From positions 6,458,001 through 6,522,000 of the forward strand of contig CM070639.1 in assembly GCA_036346255.1 (NCBI GenBank): DNA of 64,000 nt, written 5' to 3'. The number at the start of each line of letters is the position of its first letter. Within the stretch, counting starts at the first letter, position 1. A program made the translations under genes and the position numbers. Below the pieces are notes generated by a model. The model made no database searches. It worked only from the letters and a program-made list of their open reading frames with translations, and was not told the origin of the DNA. This DNA comes from Ampelocalamus luodianensis (Eukaryota; Streptophyta; Magnoliopsida; Poales; Poaceae). Below, one piece after another: positions 10,881 through 22,774 of the stretch.

Positions 10881-11574
10881 TTCTTTTTTCTGTACATCAG
10901 CATCTAAATTCCAATGACAAATAGCTGTCCTTAGCTAAATAAGTACACCTTATAAGCAAATAAACAAATTGTAGCCGTCTACAGTCTGCTGACTCTCCTC
11001 TAAGCACAAACCAAGTTAACAACTACTGATTTCGCTACTCCTAGCAGAATTCAAACAAAAAAAATAAAAACTTATAGAATCTGTACGCAGAAAAAATAGA
11101 AGCTAGTCGGCAGCCATGCCTAAACGAATTATAAACATTAAACAATTAATAGCAAAATGGTATCAAGCAGGCAAGCATTTATCCGATCACTGTTTGTTTA
11201 AATTTTAACAAAATATGGGTAACAAAATGGCATTGCGTCGTATGAATCCACATAAAACCCTACTATATCACCACAAAATCTCGCAGAAATTAGCAGCAAG
11301 ACACAGATGCCAGCCTGGGTCTGGGGTTGACAAGGGCACACCACAATCACATCGCTACTAGTAATAAAACTCGAATTGAATCCCTACTACCAGAAGAACG
11401 CACTGAAACAGGACAGAACGAAACAAAATTCAGAAGCGATTAAGCCACGGATTGCAACGGCGCCGCACGTACTGGGGCAGCTGGTTTCGCCAGCGGTAGC
11501 AAGAATCGAGCAGGAACCAAAGAATTTTAGGGTTTACCGAGGTAGAATTACTATGAGAGCAAGCGATCGCTTAC

Positions 11575-11650
11575 CGCGCGGGAGAGATTGCGGCTGATTT
11601 TGGCCCCGGTGATGGGGGAAGAGGGTTCGGGAGGAGGGAAGCAAATTAGG
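11575..11650 (-). other. Probable 5' untranslated exon of the PH-like gene
   Basis: On the minus strand a GC-rich stretch ends CGCGCG followed by GTAAGCG, a strong splice donor. It lies upstream of the first coding exon at 9995. AT-rich intron-like sequence fills the gap. The acceptor is probably just before the ATG, near 10010. The transcription start is estimated from the edge of the GC-rich sequence only. Confidence 0.4.
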
Positions 11651-11843
11651 GGGAAATGATAACACGGATCGCTTTCGTAGTGTACACACGTAAAATGTTA
11701 AAGTACGTCTTCAGAAAGGAGTTGTGCATGTTTTGTTTCGAGTATTGTGTACAACAGTGTTCATGGATCTAAAATCACCCATCGGCTATAGTTCTTCTTT
11801 TGCCCTTTGACCAAGCTTGTTTGATTGTTTTAAGAATAAGTCC

Positions 11844-13172
11844 ATTTTACAATCTTAAACTACCACGTTTGTCTAATTTTTAACCTCCAACTACGAAACC
11901 GGGTAATCGATCCCTTCAACTGTCAATACCGTTCAACTTAACCCCCCCTCAAGACAAACTGGGATGGTTTTGTCTGACATGGCCTAATCCAAAACGGTTT
12001 TGACTGACGTGGACATCCACGTCACATTCTTCTTCATCCCCTTTCTCTCTCTCAATCCAGACCTCACCTCCCCCGCCATCCCCATCCGGCTCCTATCCGA
12101 CACCCTCCCTTGTTCCACCCCTCGTTCTAGAGCCCCTCGTCGTCACGACCGCCCCCAACTCCGCCGGTCCCAGCGTCGGCCATGGTCAACTCCGCCCGTG
12201 GTCGCCCTCACTCTGGCACCCCCCTCACTGTCGCGGTTGCCCCCCTCGCTCCGGCAACCCCGGCCCCCTACGCCCACACCTCCATCATTCCTTTCCCATC
12301 CTCCTTTGTAGTTGCCCGTCGACATTGAGCTCCAACACCGTGCATCACCATCTCCTCGCCGCCTGACATCCACCATGCCCTTCCATTGCCATTAACATTA
12401 CTGGTAAGGTCCTGGATCATGTGTAATCTTTTGCGATAGATGGATTTCGAGCTCGTTGTTGTTAACCATGTCGTCGCCGAGGCCATCAAAGGCGCCACCG
12501 CAGTAGCACATCGTTGACAACACTCTATCGACCATAGGTTTCCGTGACAACTCCTATAGCATCACAATACACCCCTTGGGCCAATCCCTAGCTTGATTGC
12601 CATTTTCTTTTGCATCAGCGCCGATGCCGTCGCAAGCCCGAGCCACCCCGCCACTCGACGCCGCCTCACTATCGCCTCCGACCACCCTTTAGGCCTCCGC
12701 CACAACCATTCAATGTATCTAGACTCCTTCGCTCCATTCTTCGGATTGTTGGTGCTCCTCCACCATTCCCTCGCCGACGACGAGCTCTCTTGTGAGCTCG
12801 GCCATGACCGCCTCGGCACTACTCTGTTTTGTGCAGCCGACAAGTGGTCCCCGCGTGCTTTAAATGTTGGTTAGAGTTAATATAATCTGTCACTTACATG
12901 TTGGCTCAAGTACTTAAGTTAATTGGATTTCTATTTAAACCAAAATTTAAAACATGAGTCCCTGACATGTGGCTCCCACACGCTATGCAGTTCGTCTACG
13001 AGGCGGTCAAAGCCAGCTGGAGTCGAGGTGGCATCCTCGTGGCGCAAAACCGTGGTGGAATGGGCGTGAGGGGGTATTTTGACCAGTTTTGACACTTCAG
13101 GGTTGATGGTTACCCGATTTCGTAGTCAGAGGTTGAAAATTAGACAAACATGATAGTTCAATGTTGTAAAAT
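11844..13172. mobile_element. Long-TIR DNA transposon (MULE-like), GC-rich interior
   Basis: The ends are inverted repeats of about 90 bp: ATTTTACAATCTTAAACTAC at the left, and at the right its near-complement ending TTGTAAAAT. Both contain CGTTTGTCTAATTTT-like and CTACGAAAYCGGGTAA motifs. Long inverted ends round a GC-rich filling suggest a non-autonomous Mutator-like element that may have captured gene pieces, but I saw no 9 bp target duplication and no transposase. The interior (12060-12850) is GC-rich and Pro/Arg-coding in several frames, with no recognisable protein. Confidence 0.65.
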
Positions 13173-13254
13173 ATAATTATTCTAATGTTTTATATGTGTC
13201 TTCATCTTTCTTTTCTAAGTAACATATAGGGTCCATGAATTTATTTAATTGTGT

Positions 13255-13655
13255 CACGCGCAACTGTCCACCTATTTTAATCTATCAGTTAAATAACACT
13301 ATAATAAAAACAATTACTTCCAAGATTACGTGACACGCAAGGCAGAGTCAAATAAGATTAGCCACGGCGGCATGCCATGTCATTTTCCTTCACTAACTAA
13401 TAGATAGGTCCTAAAGTGGTGCGATTAAGCAAGCCAGGTTAGCTTCCCGTGAAAACTAGAATGGAAACTCCATGTCTAATAAGGGGAGCAAACCAACCAA
13501 GCTACAATAGTTGCGCTTAATTCTGTCACGTGCAACTATCCACCAATAATTAATCTATCATTTAAGTAATATGATAATAAAAACAACTACTTGTGCGCTA
13601 GTTCCCAAATGACATAGTCAAACAAGATTAGCCGCGGCGGCATGCCACAACATTC
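13255..13655. repeat. Two diverged direct repeats, about 140 bp each
   Basis: Units at about 13255-13395 and 13520-13655 share the order: CGCAACTRTCCACC, AATCTATCA, ATAATAAAAACAA, GATTAGCC and CGGCGGCATGCCA. They are separated by about 125 bp of unrelated sequence. No coding content was seen. Confidence 0.7.
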
Positions 13656-14024
13656 TAGTGGTAGCATGTGAAGGTAGTATAAATTAAATCTAGTCATTGA
13701 TTTGTTAAGGATGTAATAGGCTTTTCATTGTGAATATATTTTGTTTCATAAGGGTATATTGGACTTTTCTCCTAACCTAATGCATCCTATCTCCTATCCC
13801 CATCCATTCCTGGCACCACGAGATCCCTTACGACGACGCCGGTGCAACCCTAACTCATCCTTAGTGCCACCTCGCCCGGTCGCGATGCCTCCTCCTAGTC
13901 ACGTCATCTTGCTGGCCGCAGAGCAACCGGGCGGACGTTGGCGCTGTCTCGTGAGTCCCCCTAACCACCGCCAGATCCATCCCACCCCCAAATCTGTAGT
14001 TAGATCTGGCCGTCACCACTACAT

Positions 14025-14225
14025 CTTCGTGACGTTGTTGCCGAGCAAGGAGTGTCGCCCTTTCCCATCCCCATCCATTCGTTTGCACTGCCGCACCTCG
14101 CCGCTACGCCTCCATGATGCCACCGCCGAGCAAGGAGCGCCGCCCTTTCCCATCTTCATCCATTCCCTTGCTCCATCGCACCTCATCGCCACACCTCCGT
14201 GATACAGCCGCCGATGAAGGAGTGC
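14025..14225. repeat. Tandem GC-rich repeat, 2-3 units
   Basis: Units built on GCCGAGCAAGGAG, CGCCCTTTCCCATC and CATCCATTC recur with a spacing of about 90 bp, with a third partial unit near 14205. The stretch 13741-14350 is Pro/Arg/Ser-coding in several frames, and I see no real gene in it. Confidence 0.7.
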
Positions 14226-14407
14226 CGCCGTGTCCGAATCGTAGCTGCACCTCCGCGAGGCCACCACCGCGGTTGTATCGTATGTGGTGCCGCCACACTC
14301 CGGTGAGCCACTGTCGATTGGATCTGTTGCCTCGACATTGACGGTGTTCACCATCTTGAACCATGACGTTGTGATCCACAACGCTGCTGGGACACTACGA
14401 CAACCAC

Positions 14408-14718
14408 CTACATCAACACAGAGAACCCCTTCGTAGCCTCTCCATCGTCTTGCCTGGTTGGTCTAATTTCTCCTTCTTCCTCTTCATTAAGTAACATCGA
14501 TAGGAAAACCAACATACCTGCATAAAACATTTTAGGCATGAAATCCTCATTCCAGTATTTGATGCACTTCAACATAAATAAGCCACATGATGTGCTAGAG
14601 GAAATAATTAACAATTGGTACATTAGCTTCCACCGAGCAAGCATTTGAAATGTTGAAATTGTTGAATGTAGTTTACCTGCCTTTTGCTTAGGCAAGCCTG
14701 GTACCAATCTGACCTTCT
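14408..14718 (-). pseudogene. Ulp1-like (C48) protease, 3' part with catalytic Cys
   Basis: The minus strand encodes SSSTSCGLFMLKCIKYWN, the Cys-box of Ulp1-type SUMO proteases, with the Cys codon at 14585-14587. Plant transposon-borne Ulp1-like genes share this box and the following YW motif. The matching His and Asp boxes lie at 30840-30893 on the same strand. The two parts are separated by a 15.9 kb LTR element flanked by AGGAT on both sides. The gene is therefore split, probably within an intron, since GT and AG signals can be placed on both sides. Confidence 0.72.
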
Positions 14719-14723
14719 AGGAT
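14719..14723. repeat. Target duplication AGGAT, left
   Basis: AGGAT directly precedes the 5' LTR and recurs at 30623-30627 directly after the 3' LTR. It is a perfect 5 bp duplication, which joins both ends into one insertion. Confidence 0.92.
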
Positions 14724-15374
14724 TGTAACAGCCCAAATTTTAAATTCCAGTTGAAATTAAAGTTTAATTATTTTATTGGATTTTTGTGGATTTTCAAAAG
14801 CTTTTCCTTAATTAAATTAAAGCTAAACAAATTTATGTGCAAAATATATTACCACAAAATAGCTGAAAATATTTTATTTAAGTCCTAAATGCTCCAGAGA
14901 ATTTCTGTGAATTTTCTCAGAATTTTTGGACTTAATTTGCTTTATTCTAAAGCCTAATTGAAATATCAGTATTTAATTAAATCAGAAATTAAAAGAATTT
15001 GCCAAAACAGTCGGTGGGCCGAAACCCAGCTCGGCCCACACCATTTCCCGCGCGCGCACGGCCTGCTCCTTCGCGCCTTCGCCGTCAGCCGTCCGATCAA
15101 AATCAGACGCACCACCGTCATCGTCTTCCTTTCCTTCTTCTTCCCCCTCCTTCCTTTTTCGCCCGCGCCATCCGCCATGAACACGATTCGGAAACCTTCC
15201 ATACGCGGCTAAATCCCGGGCGAATCACCGAAATCCCGCGTGCATTAAAGTCCCTGATCTTCTCCGCCCCCGACACGGCCATCACTTTCCCATCCGGCGC
15301 CCTAAATCCCCAAAATTTCGCCGCCGTGACCGCGAGGACCTTCTTGAGCTCCACGGCGGCCCACGCCGCGCGCC

Positions 15375-15381
15375 TATAAAT
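15375..15381 (+). promoter_or_regulatory. LTR TATA box
   Basis: CCTATAAATAGGAGCG lies in GC-rich sequence of the 5' LTR. The same box is at 24754 in the 3' LTR. Confidence 0.6.
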
Positions 15382-15845
15382 AGGAGCGCCGGGACCGCCG
15401 CATCCTCCACAACACCCGCCACCAACCACGGCTCGCCTCGTCACGTAGCACCCTAATTCCGAAGATTTCCGCGGCAAAACCTCGCCTCTTCTCGTTTCGG
15501 CGCGCCAGACTCGCCGTCTCGCCGTCGGCACCATCGTCATCGCCGCGTCCGTGCGAAGCCGCCGCCACCCACTTCACCGGAGGACCCCGGGATCATCTTC
15601 TTCGTCGACAACCGCACGCCGCCGCCGCCAAACGCCGTCGCCGACGACCCTTCCGCCCCGCTCTACCGCCGTGTTGGTAACCCCCTAGTTCGCGATGCTC
15701 CTCTTCGCTTTGCGCGCGCGTGGCAGGCTCGCGCGGCGTAGAACGCCGGCGAGCCACTCGCCGGGGCACTGCCGGCCTCGTGCCTACGTGGCATGGCCAC
15801 GCACAGGCCACCGTGGCGCCACTTCACCGCCACGTGTGCGCCACG

Positions 15846-16835
15846 TAGGGCTGGAAAAATAGCTCGAGGCTTGCGAGCCAGCTCGGCTCGAATCAAGCTC
15901 GGCTCGACTCGGCTCGGGCTCGCAATTGTTCAAGCCAAGCCAAGCCTTGCTTCTGGCTCGTAATTTTTTCAAGCCAAGCTCGAGCCGCTCGCGAGCGGCT
16001 CGCTTGGCTCGTTTGGCTCGTTGCCTCCCTCTGTTATTTCTCTCGAGTCCTTAACTTCTAGTTCTTCCCCATTCCATTTCGTTACCTCTCTCTATTAGTT
16101 CTTCCCCATTCCATTTCTTCTTCCATCCCTCCTCCACTCCCAATCTCTTCTCTTGCTTTATCCACAGACCATCGGCCGAACATGCTTCAGGAGTCCACTC
16201 GCTGCCTCCACCTCCTCCACTCGCCGCCTCCGCCTCCCCCAGCTCCACCCGCCGCCTCCCCCTCCCCATCCCCCATCTCCACCAACCTCCTTCGCCTCCC
16301 CCATCTCCACCCGCCGCCGCCCCCTCGCCCAGCTCCACCCACTTCGTCATGTCATACTCATACAGTTCAGTTTAATGGGTGTGATGAGTGTATATTTGAA
16401 GGCTTCTTCAGAAACCAGATGAGTATTATTGCTAGTAAAGGAGACATTGGCGAGGACCTTGACATGGAGAATTGATCGACAATAGCACGTTAATGAACAA
16501 CCGAAACTTGGCGCTTAAATGGATTCTTTGTTGGTGTTAAGCTCACTTTAGGTAACTAACAATGAACATCTGTTGACTTTGTTTCTGGCTTTGTTTTATT
16601 GTGTATGATGATTGGATTATAAATTTAGGATGAATGGTTCACATAATCACATTCGCCTCGTTTACGGACTTAGAGTCACCGCTTGAACGAGCTTTCGAGT
16701 AGGCTCGAGCTTTTTCGAGCCGAATAGGTGCTCTCAAGCTCGTTTTCCAAGCGAGCCGAGTCGAGCCAAGCTGCTTTAAACGAGCACGAACGAGCCGAGC
16801 CGAGCCGAGCCGAGCTCGGCTCGTTTCCAGCCCTA
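15846..16835. mobile_element. hAT-like non-autonomous transposon, 990 bp
   Basis: Its ends are inverted: TAGGGCTGGAAA at the left and TTTCCAGCCCTA at the right. GCGCCACG occurs on both sides (15838-15845 and 16836-16843), an 8 bp target duplication typical of hAT elements. The empty site is preserved in the 3' LTR near 28684. Beside each end is a stretch rich in GGCTCG/CGAGCC. The middle is CT- and Pro-rich, with a short open end at 16340-16475 that may be a captured gene piece. No transposase is present. Confidence 0.92.
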
Positions 16836-18794
16836 GCGCCACGTCGCCAGCTTCGCACGCGTGGCGCCGCGTCAGCACAAACCTCCCGAGCCCCGAGCCT
16901 GTGAACTTGGTTCACGTAGACCGTGTCTATGACACATGGGGCCCGCATGTCAGGAATTAATTTAAATCCTTTAATTTCCGGAAAATTCATCGCCGGCGTC
17001 AGCATTGCGCAATAATTGATTTTCCAGTAGAAAAATAATTCAGAAAATTCAATTAAATTCCAGATTTTGTATTAAACTTCTAAAATTCATATCTTTTGCA
17101 TCTGAACTCCAAATTGGGTGGTTCAAGTTGCAAAATTTGTCTAAAACCATAATCTAGCTAACTAAAGCAAAATATTTCAATTTGGAGTTATTTTGAACTG
17201 AGTTTTTGATTTTATTTGAATTTGATTATTGAATTTGTCGTATTTTCGCGTATAGACCTCGACGACTCCGGAGAGTTAGATCCTTCCGACGATTTAGAAT
17301 TTCAAGACTTCAACGAAGGCAAGTTACACTATTGATCATATTGTTCCCAGTATTTTAAATTATTTAATTCCTGTTTTAAATTACTATTGCATGCATATGT
17401 TTATATAATTGTTTAAATGTCCTGTTTATATATAGTTATTCCAATCTCCATTGTATGGCCAATTTGATTATTGAATATGAATACCATGACACCCTTAGGC
17501 AAAGTTCTATTAAAATTTGTCATATGCTTAGCCATGCTTAGATCACATTTATTTGGGAAGGTTTAGCCAAATCCTTTACAATTTGATTTTAAATTTGTTT
17601 TGGTGGTATTGTTTTACCACGAAAGGCTTATTATGAGTTTTTCACTCTAAATAAAATAAAATGGGTTTGGACTTGGGCGTGATGGATGTATGGTGGTTGC
17701 AGGTTCATGCACGGGCCTAATCTGGTTAGGATTACGGCCCATGGGTTATTTAAATGGAAAGTCGCCCAAGTTAGTTAAGGACCGGTCTTTGAGCGTATTT
17801 TGCTACGCCTTACCGTACCACCACATGTCTGGAATGGGACAGATTTGGCTAAATAATCTGTGGTGTCTTAGTGATATTTTTGCTATGTTGTATGTGTGGG
17901 TGTTGGTTAGACATTAGTCCCACCGTGCAAGAGGGGCTTCCTGAGGATGGTTAGTCAATGGTAGCGAAACCTTAGCGGGCATAAATACATTAAGATCTTT
18001 GCGTTATAACGGCCTCATGATAATTGCTTAGTCACACGCCTTCTAGCGTGCTTTGGCCGACATTAAAAGCATATTATCTCGTGTGGGTAAAAGGCTGTAC
18101 AAACTCTGCGAGTAGAAACTATTCGAATAGTCGCGTCATGATCATGGACATGCTAGCAAAGCCACTCTAAGTTAGACTTGTTTTTGGTTTATAAAATGAT
18201 TTCCACAAATGTTTTTAGGATGGATAATCCTATGGTAAAATGGGGCGGTTAGCCAAGTGTTAGGAGGGTATCCTTCACTATTCATTTATTGGAGGTTATC
18301 TACTATTCGTTGTCATCTTAATCACTGATTTCAATTATATTATTAAAATTGGCCTTAGAAAACTATTAATGGTATTTGATCTGAAAATGCTGTTTATGCA
18401 AAACAACCCTGCCATTATCCTTTGTTTACCCTATGCATGTATTAATCTTCAATATTGGGTGTAACTTGCAAGCACGGAAGTTGTGCTTACTCTTGCTGAA
18501 TAATCTTTATTCAGGAGAAGACCTCTATCAGGACGGTGAGGACCTGGACGAATAGGCTACGTCCCCAGACGATTGCCTGTGGCAAGTCGTGTGGCCTACC
18601 ACTACTACTTTTTCCGTTGTGTTATTTCTTTTCATTTGGCCTCAGGCCCAGTTGTAATAAAACTCTGAGATAATATTAATAAAGAGCGTGATATGATTTT
18701 GCTATCACTTTTGATGACTGTGTACACTGGAAATCCTGGACTAGTGTATAAACACAGAGAATTCGGGATCCTTCGTTCCCGGGTTCGACAAAAG

Positions 18795-18806
18795 TGGTAT
18801 CAGAGC
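18795..18806 (+). other. Primer-binding site of the large gypsy element
   Basis: TGGTATCAGAGC starts four bases after the LTR end and matches initiator Met tRNA. Confidence 0.9.
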
Positions 18807-18950
18807 CATATCGACTGTAGGTCGTGGCCCCACAAATGTCCTAAGGACTTATTTTCAAAAACTAAAACTATTTTGAGTCTATCCAGAGTCATCTCTCAAC
18901 CCTTCTCTTCAAAACGGTTACTGACTCATCTATTCCTCAAAATTGTAGAT

Positions 18951-20700
18951 GGCGAAGTGGGACGCTATCTCTCACGAGTCATTGCGGACAGGGCTAAACT
19001 TCTGCAGGAAGTGATGCGGCACTTGGACTACAAGAAGAGGCCAACGTTCGGGGCTATCGGTACAAGGTGGGAGAACGACACCTCGGAGGGTGGAAATGCG
19101 ATTTACTCGACACATCGCGAACACGGTCTTCCACACCTTCCACGCACCGATCGACGCGACACCTTCGCGGATGGTATTCAAGATGCAACAAGAGCGGTTA
19201 AATCGACTCGCCACAGCTCGGCCGCTACCTCAACGGCACCGGTTTCACTATTACCCGATGCATCTGCCGACCGAACTCGGCGGCGTCTTCCGCGCGCCAA
19301 GGAGGAAGATTCTCCGGTGACGCACTGTGGACTTAACGAAGGCACTGGACTCGCCTCACGGAATACTGGAGGATCTGCGTGCCGCTCAAGATGGCTTGAT
19401 GCGCGAGCAAGGATCAAGGCATTGGAAGCGTAATCGCTGGCTACAAGGTGGCGAGGTAGCTCAATGAGATAGACTATACCCCGATACACCATAGATGCTT
19501 CATTAGTCCAAGACGTTAGTCGCGAATTATGAGCTATCAATTACCCTTGTGATAGCCATAATCCATTAATAAAATAAAGGAATAAAGGAACTATTTTGAA
19601 AAATTGGTTCTTTGTTGTGTGTTTATTGGTTCTTGGGCTATTTTAGATTTATCCCCTTAGAATTTCTACCACCTTATCTAAATCTTTGGAAGATCCCGAG
19701 ATGGTGACTACCGCGGCAGCAGGCAACGGGAAGCGGTGCAGGGACAAGGAAGCGATCGAGCGGATCATCAACACAATCACGTTCGCAACCACCACCACCA
19801 CCGCGAAGGACCGATCGGCGCGGATGATGGCGAATCGGACTCATCGATTGACCTTCTCGCCCAATCTCGCAAAATGTGCGAATGCTCGAGCCGCCATGCG
19901 GCGAAGCGATTCGGCTCCACCTCCGCATAATCAAAGGCGACTATGTCGAGTTTATGAGGATCGTCGCCGACATTCTCAAGCGTCTTGAACCAATGGGCGC
20001 CGACGGCGGCTTCGGGCTATTGGAAAGAAATCAACATTAGTCGGTGTTACGACCGTGAGAGGTCTTGTTTGCCTCTCACCAACCGAATGGCCCGCGTCCG
20101 AATGGTGGGACAACTCTCGCATCGCACACAATGATGCTCGATCCATCACATGGGCGACCGTGCGAGCTTTCCATCATGCATACATCCGGCGGATGATGGC
20201 GCCAAGAAGAAGGAGTTCCATGCACTGCGCCAGGGCAATCGTACGGTGAATGAGTATCTTCACCGCTTCAATCGGCCGCTCGTCGCGCCCGGTGGCGTGG
20301 CCGAGATGAGGACAGACGGGAAAGGTTCTGGAAGGCTTAGCGATGATATCTCTGTCCAACTTATCTCTCGAATTTCACCGACTTTCGGTTGGTGGATAAA
20401 GCTATCAGCGAGGAGGCCAAACACGCAGAATGGAGAACCGCAAGCGGAGGATGGCGCTCAAAGGTTCAACGTCGAGGTGCGCGGACCTCGCATCACCACC
20501 GCGCACCGCGGCAACGTGGGAAGTTCCAATCTTCTCGTCTCGTACTCCAAACCGCCACGGCGCTCCAACCCTCCAACTTCGTGGCACTTCATCGAGGGCG
20601 GTTTCGGCCAAGCACTCTACCTCCTCGGCTTAGAGTAACGTGCTTCCATTTACTGCGAGATGGGGCATTACGCCAATAAATGCCCGAAGAAGCAGCAAGG
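18951..20700 (+). pseudogene. Gag region of the large gypsy element, heavily broken
   Basis: A gag-like start ATGGCGAAGTGGGAC at 18949 soon meets stops. Fragments such as DFRLVDKAISEEAKHAEW (about 20382-20436) and a damaged zinc knuckle (EMGHYANKCPKK at about 20657-20692) mark the later gag. The frame changes many times, and many of the damaged places have CG where a related gag would have CTG or CAG. Confidence 0.7.
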
Positions 20701-20854
20701 TTTGGCACCAGCAAGGCCAACCTCAGGAGTTGCAACCACCGGCGGCACCAACCGACCAGCAGAGCGATTCACCAAGGGGCGGGTGAACCATGTCACCGCC
20801 GAGGAAGCTCGAGCGGCGCGACGTTGTTCTTGGTACGTTCCTCGTTAATTCAAA

Positions 20855-21099
20855 GACCAAAGATCATCTTATTTGATTACGGAGCTTCACATTCTTTCCT
20901 ATCAAATAAGTTTGTGGAAAAATATGGGTTACCTATATCCTCCTTAGCTACCCCCATGATAATTCATTCCCCGGGCTCGGAAATGAGAACCAATTCTCTA
21001 TGCCCAAATCTTAACCTTGAGATATCCGGAGTATCCTTTCTAGCAGATCTGATAGTTTTACACTCCCAAGGCCTGGATGTAATACTTGGAATGGACTGA
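20855..21099 (+). pseudogene. Aspartic protease of the large gypsy element
   Basis: The stretch ILFDYGASHSFLSNKF carries the protease active site, but the usual DSGAS is changed to DYGAS. It continues to LDVILGMD, where a TGA replaces the normal Trp. Both changes would disable the polyprotein. Confidence 0.8.
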
Positions 21100-21410
21100 C
21101 TAGCCAAAAACCACGGTCAATTAGATCGTGCCAATAGATCCATCACCCTCACCAATGACCAAGGCCTATCATTGAATTCAAACCCGGACCATACCGGAGG
21201 AAGTTCCATGCTCACGGCTTGAAGGAAGTGAAACAGAAGACATACCCGTAGCACGAGAATATCCGATGTCTTTCGGATGATCTACGGCATGCCACGGATA
21301 GAGACATCATGTTCCTAATTGATCTAGTCCCGGGACAGCTCCGATCTCGGCGGCCCTACGAATGCCCATAGCGAGTTAGCGAATCGAAGAAGCAAATCGA
21401 AGAAGCTGCG

Positions 21411-22540
21411 AGAAAAAGGGTACATTCGACCCAGTTCCTCACCATGGGGAGCCCCAGTACTGTTTGTCAAGAAGAAAGACAATAGTATGAGAATGTGCGT
21501 TGATTACAGATCACTCAACGAAGTAACAATCAAGAACAAATACCCGATGCCCGAATTGATGATCATTCGATCGGTGAAGAGCAAGTGTCTTCTCGATTGA
21601 TCGAGATCCGGTTATCACCAATGAAAATCAGATCGAAAGATATCCGAAGACCGCTTCACCACAAGATATGGATTGTATGAATTTGATAATGTCCTTGGAC
21701 TAACCAACGCCTACACACTTCATGAATATGATGAACAAAGTGTTCATGGAATTCTTGGATAAATTTGTGGTCGTCTTCATTGACCATATTCTCATCTATT
21801 CGAAGGACGAAGAAGAGCACGAGAAGCATCTCAGGATGATCCTAGACAAGCTCAGGGAGCACCAACTTTATGCCAAATTCAGCAAGAGTGAATTCTGGCT
21901 AAGTCAAGTTGCTTTCCTTGGACACATCGTATCCGCAGGAGGAATTGCAGTGGACCCCGCCAAGGTTGAGGCGATAATGGGTGAAACAACCAGTCGATCC
22001 ACCGAGGTGAGAAGTTTCCTTAGACTGGCAGGCTATTATCGCCGGTTCATCGAAGGTTTCTCAAAACTTGCCAAACCCATGACTCAACTTCTGAAGAAAG
22101 AAAAGAAGTTCGAATGGTCAAGCACCTGTGAAGAAAGCTTCCAAGAACTGAAAAAGAGGCTAGTCTCAACACCGGTGTTAATCTTACCGGACATCCGCAA
22201 GGATTTTGAGATCTTTTGTGACGCATCTCGTCAAGGCCTCGGATGTGTCTTGATGCGAGAAGGCAAAGTTGTAGCTTATGCATCCCGCGGTTGAGGCCGC
22301 ACGAAGGGAATTACCCGACTCATGATGCGGAGTTAGCGACAATTGTGCATGCTCAAAAATCAGCGACATTACCTCATTGGTAACATTGTGAGATTTTCAC
22401 GGACCATAAAAGCACGAAATACATATTCACGCGATCCGAACTCAATCTCAGAAGCGGAGAGATGGTTGGAGTTGATAAAGGACTACGATCTCGGAATCCA
22501 TTATCATCCGGGCAAAGCCAACGTGGTAGCAGATGCCTTG
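21411..22540 (+). pseudogene. Reverse transcriptase and RNase H of the large gypsy element
   Basis: RT motifs appear in order: SPWGAPVLFVKKKD, MRMCVDYRSLN and KNKYPMP. After a frame break come FVVVFIDHILIYSKD, then FLGHIVSAGG. The active-site FIDD is FIDH here, which removes one catalytic Asp. RNase H follows (FEIFCDASRQGLGCVL) and, after another shift, HYHPGKANVVADALS. The enzyme is dead by frameshifts and by the active-site change. Confidence 0.85.
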
Positions 22541-22774
22541 AGCGGAAAGGCATATTGCAACACCATCATGGTGCAACAAAATCAGCCAGAGTTGTATGAA
22601 GAGCTGAAGCACCTGAATCTGGAGATTGTCAATCATGGTTGCGTAAACGCTTTGGAAGTTCAACCGACTCTTCAGGATCAGATCAGAACAAAACAGTTAG
22701 AAGATGAAGACATCCAAGAAATCAAGAAAAATATGAGAAGAGGCAAAGCTCGTGCTTCTCTCGGGATGAACAAG

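Larger units (their letters stand above)
783..11207. repeat. Segmental duplication, copy 1
   Basis: This block is repeated in the same orientation at 53343-64000. Similarity starts abruptly at GATCTTTAGCC, inside the left LTR of a TRIM-like element, and still continues at the right edge of the window, so the true length is unknown. The same gypsy insertion, the same TRIM-like element and the same exons are present in both copies. The copies differ by scattered substitutions and a few indels: a 263 bp minisatellite insertion in copy 2, a MITE arm deletion in copy 2, and a gene frameshift in copy 2. Confidence 0.93.
14724..18790 (+). repeat. 5' LTR of the large gypsy element
   Basis: It is bounded by TGTAACAGCCC and GGTTCGACA. 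It holds a TATAAATA box at 15375 in a GC-rich region, the likely promoter, and a 990 bp hAT-like insertion at 15846-16835 that the 3' LTR lacks. Confidence 0.9.

Noticed and set aside
12000..12874. Possible gene in GC-rich sequence
   Set aside because: It lies inside a long-TIR element, and frames on both strands are low-complexity with no protein motif.
14958..15540. Open frames repeated at 24345-24709
   Set aside because: They repeat because they are the same part of the two LTRs of one retroelement, not a gene family.
18795..18806. Possible tRNA gene remnant (initiator Met)
   Set aside because: Only the 12-base primer-binding complement is present, with no tRNA body.
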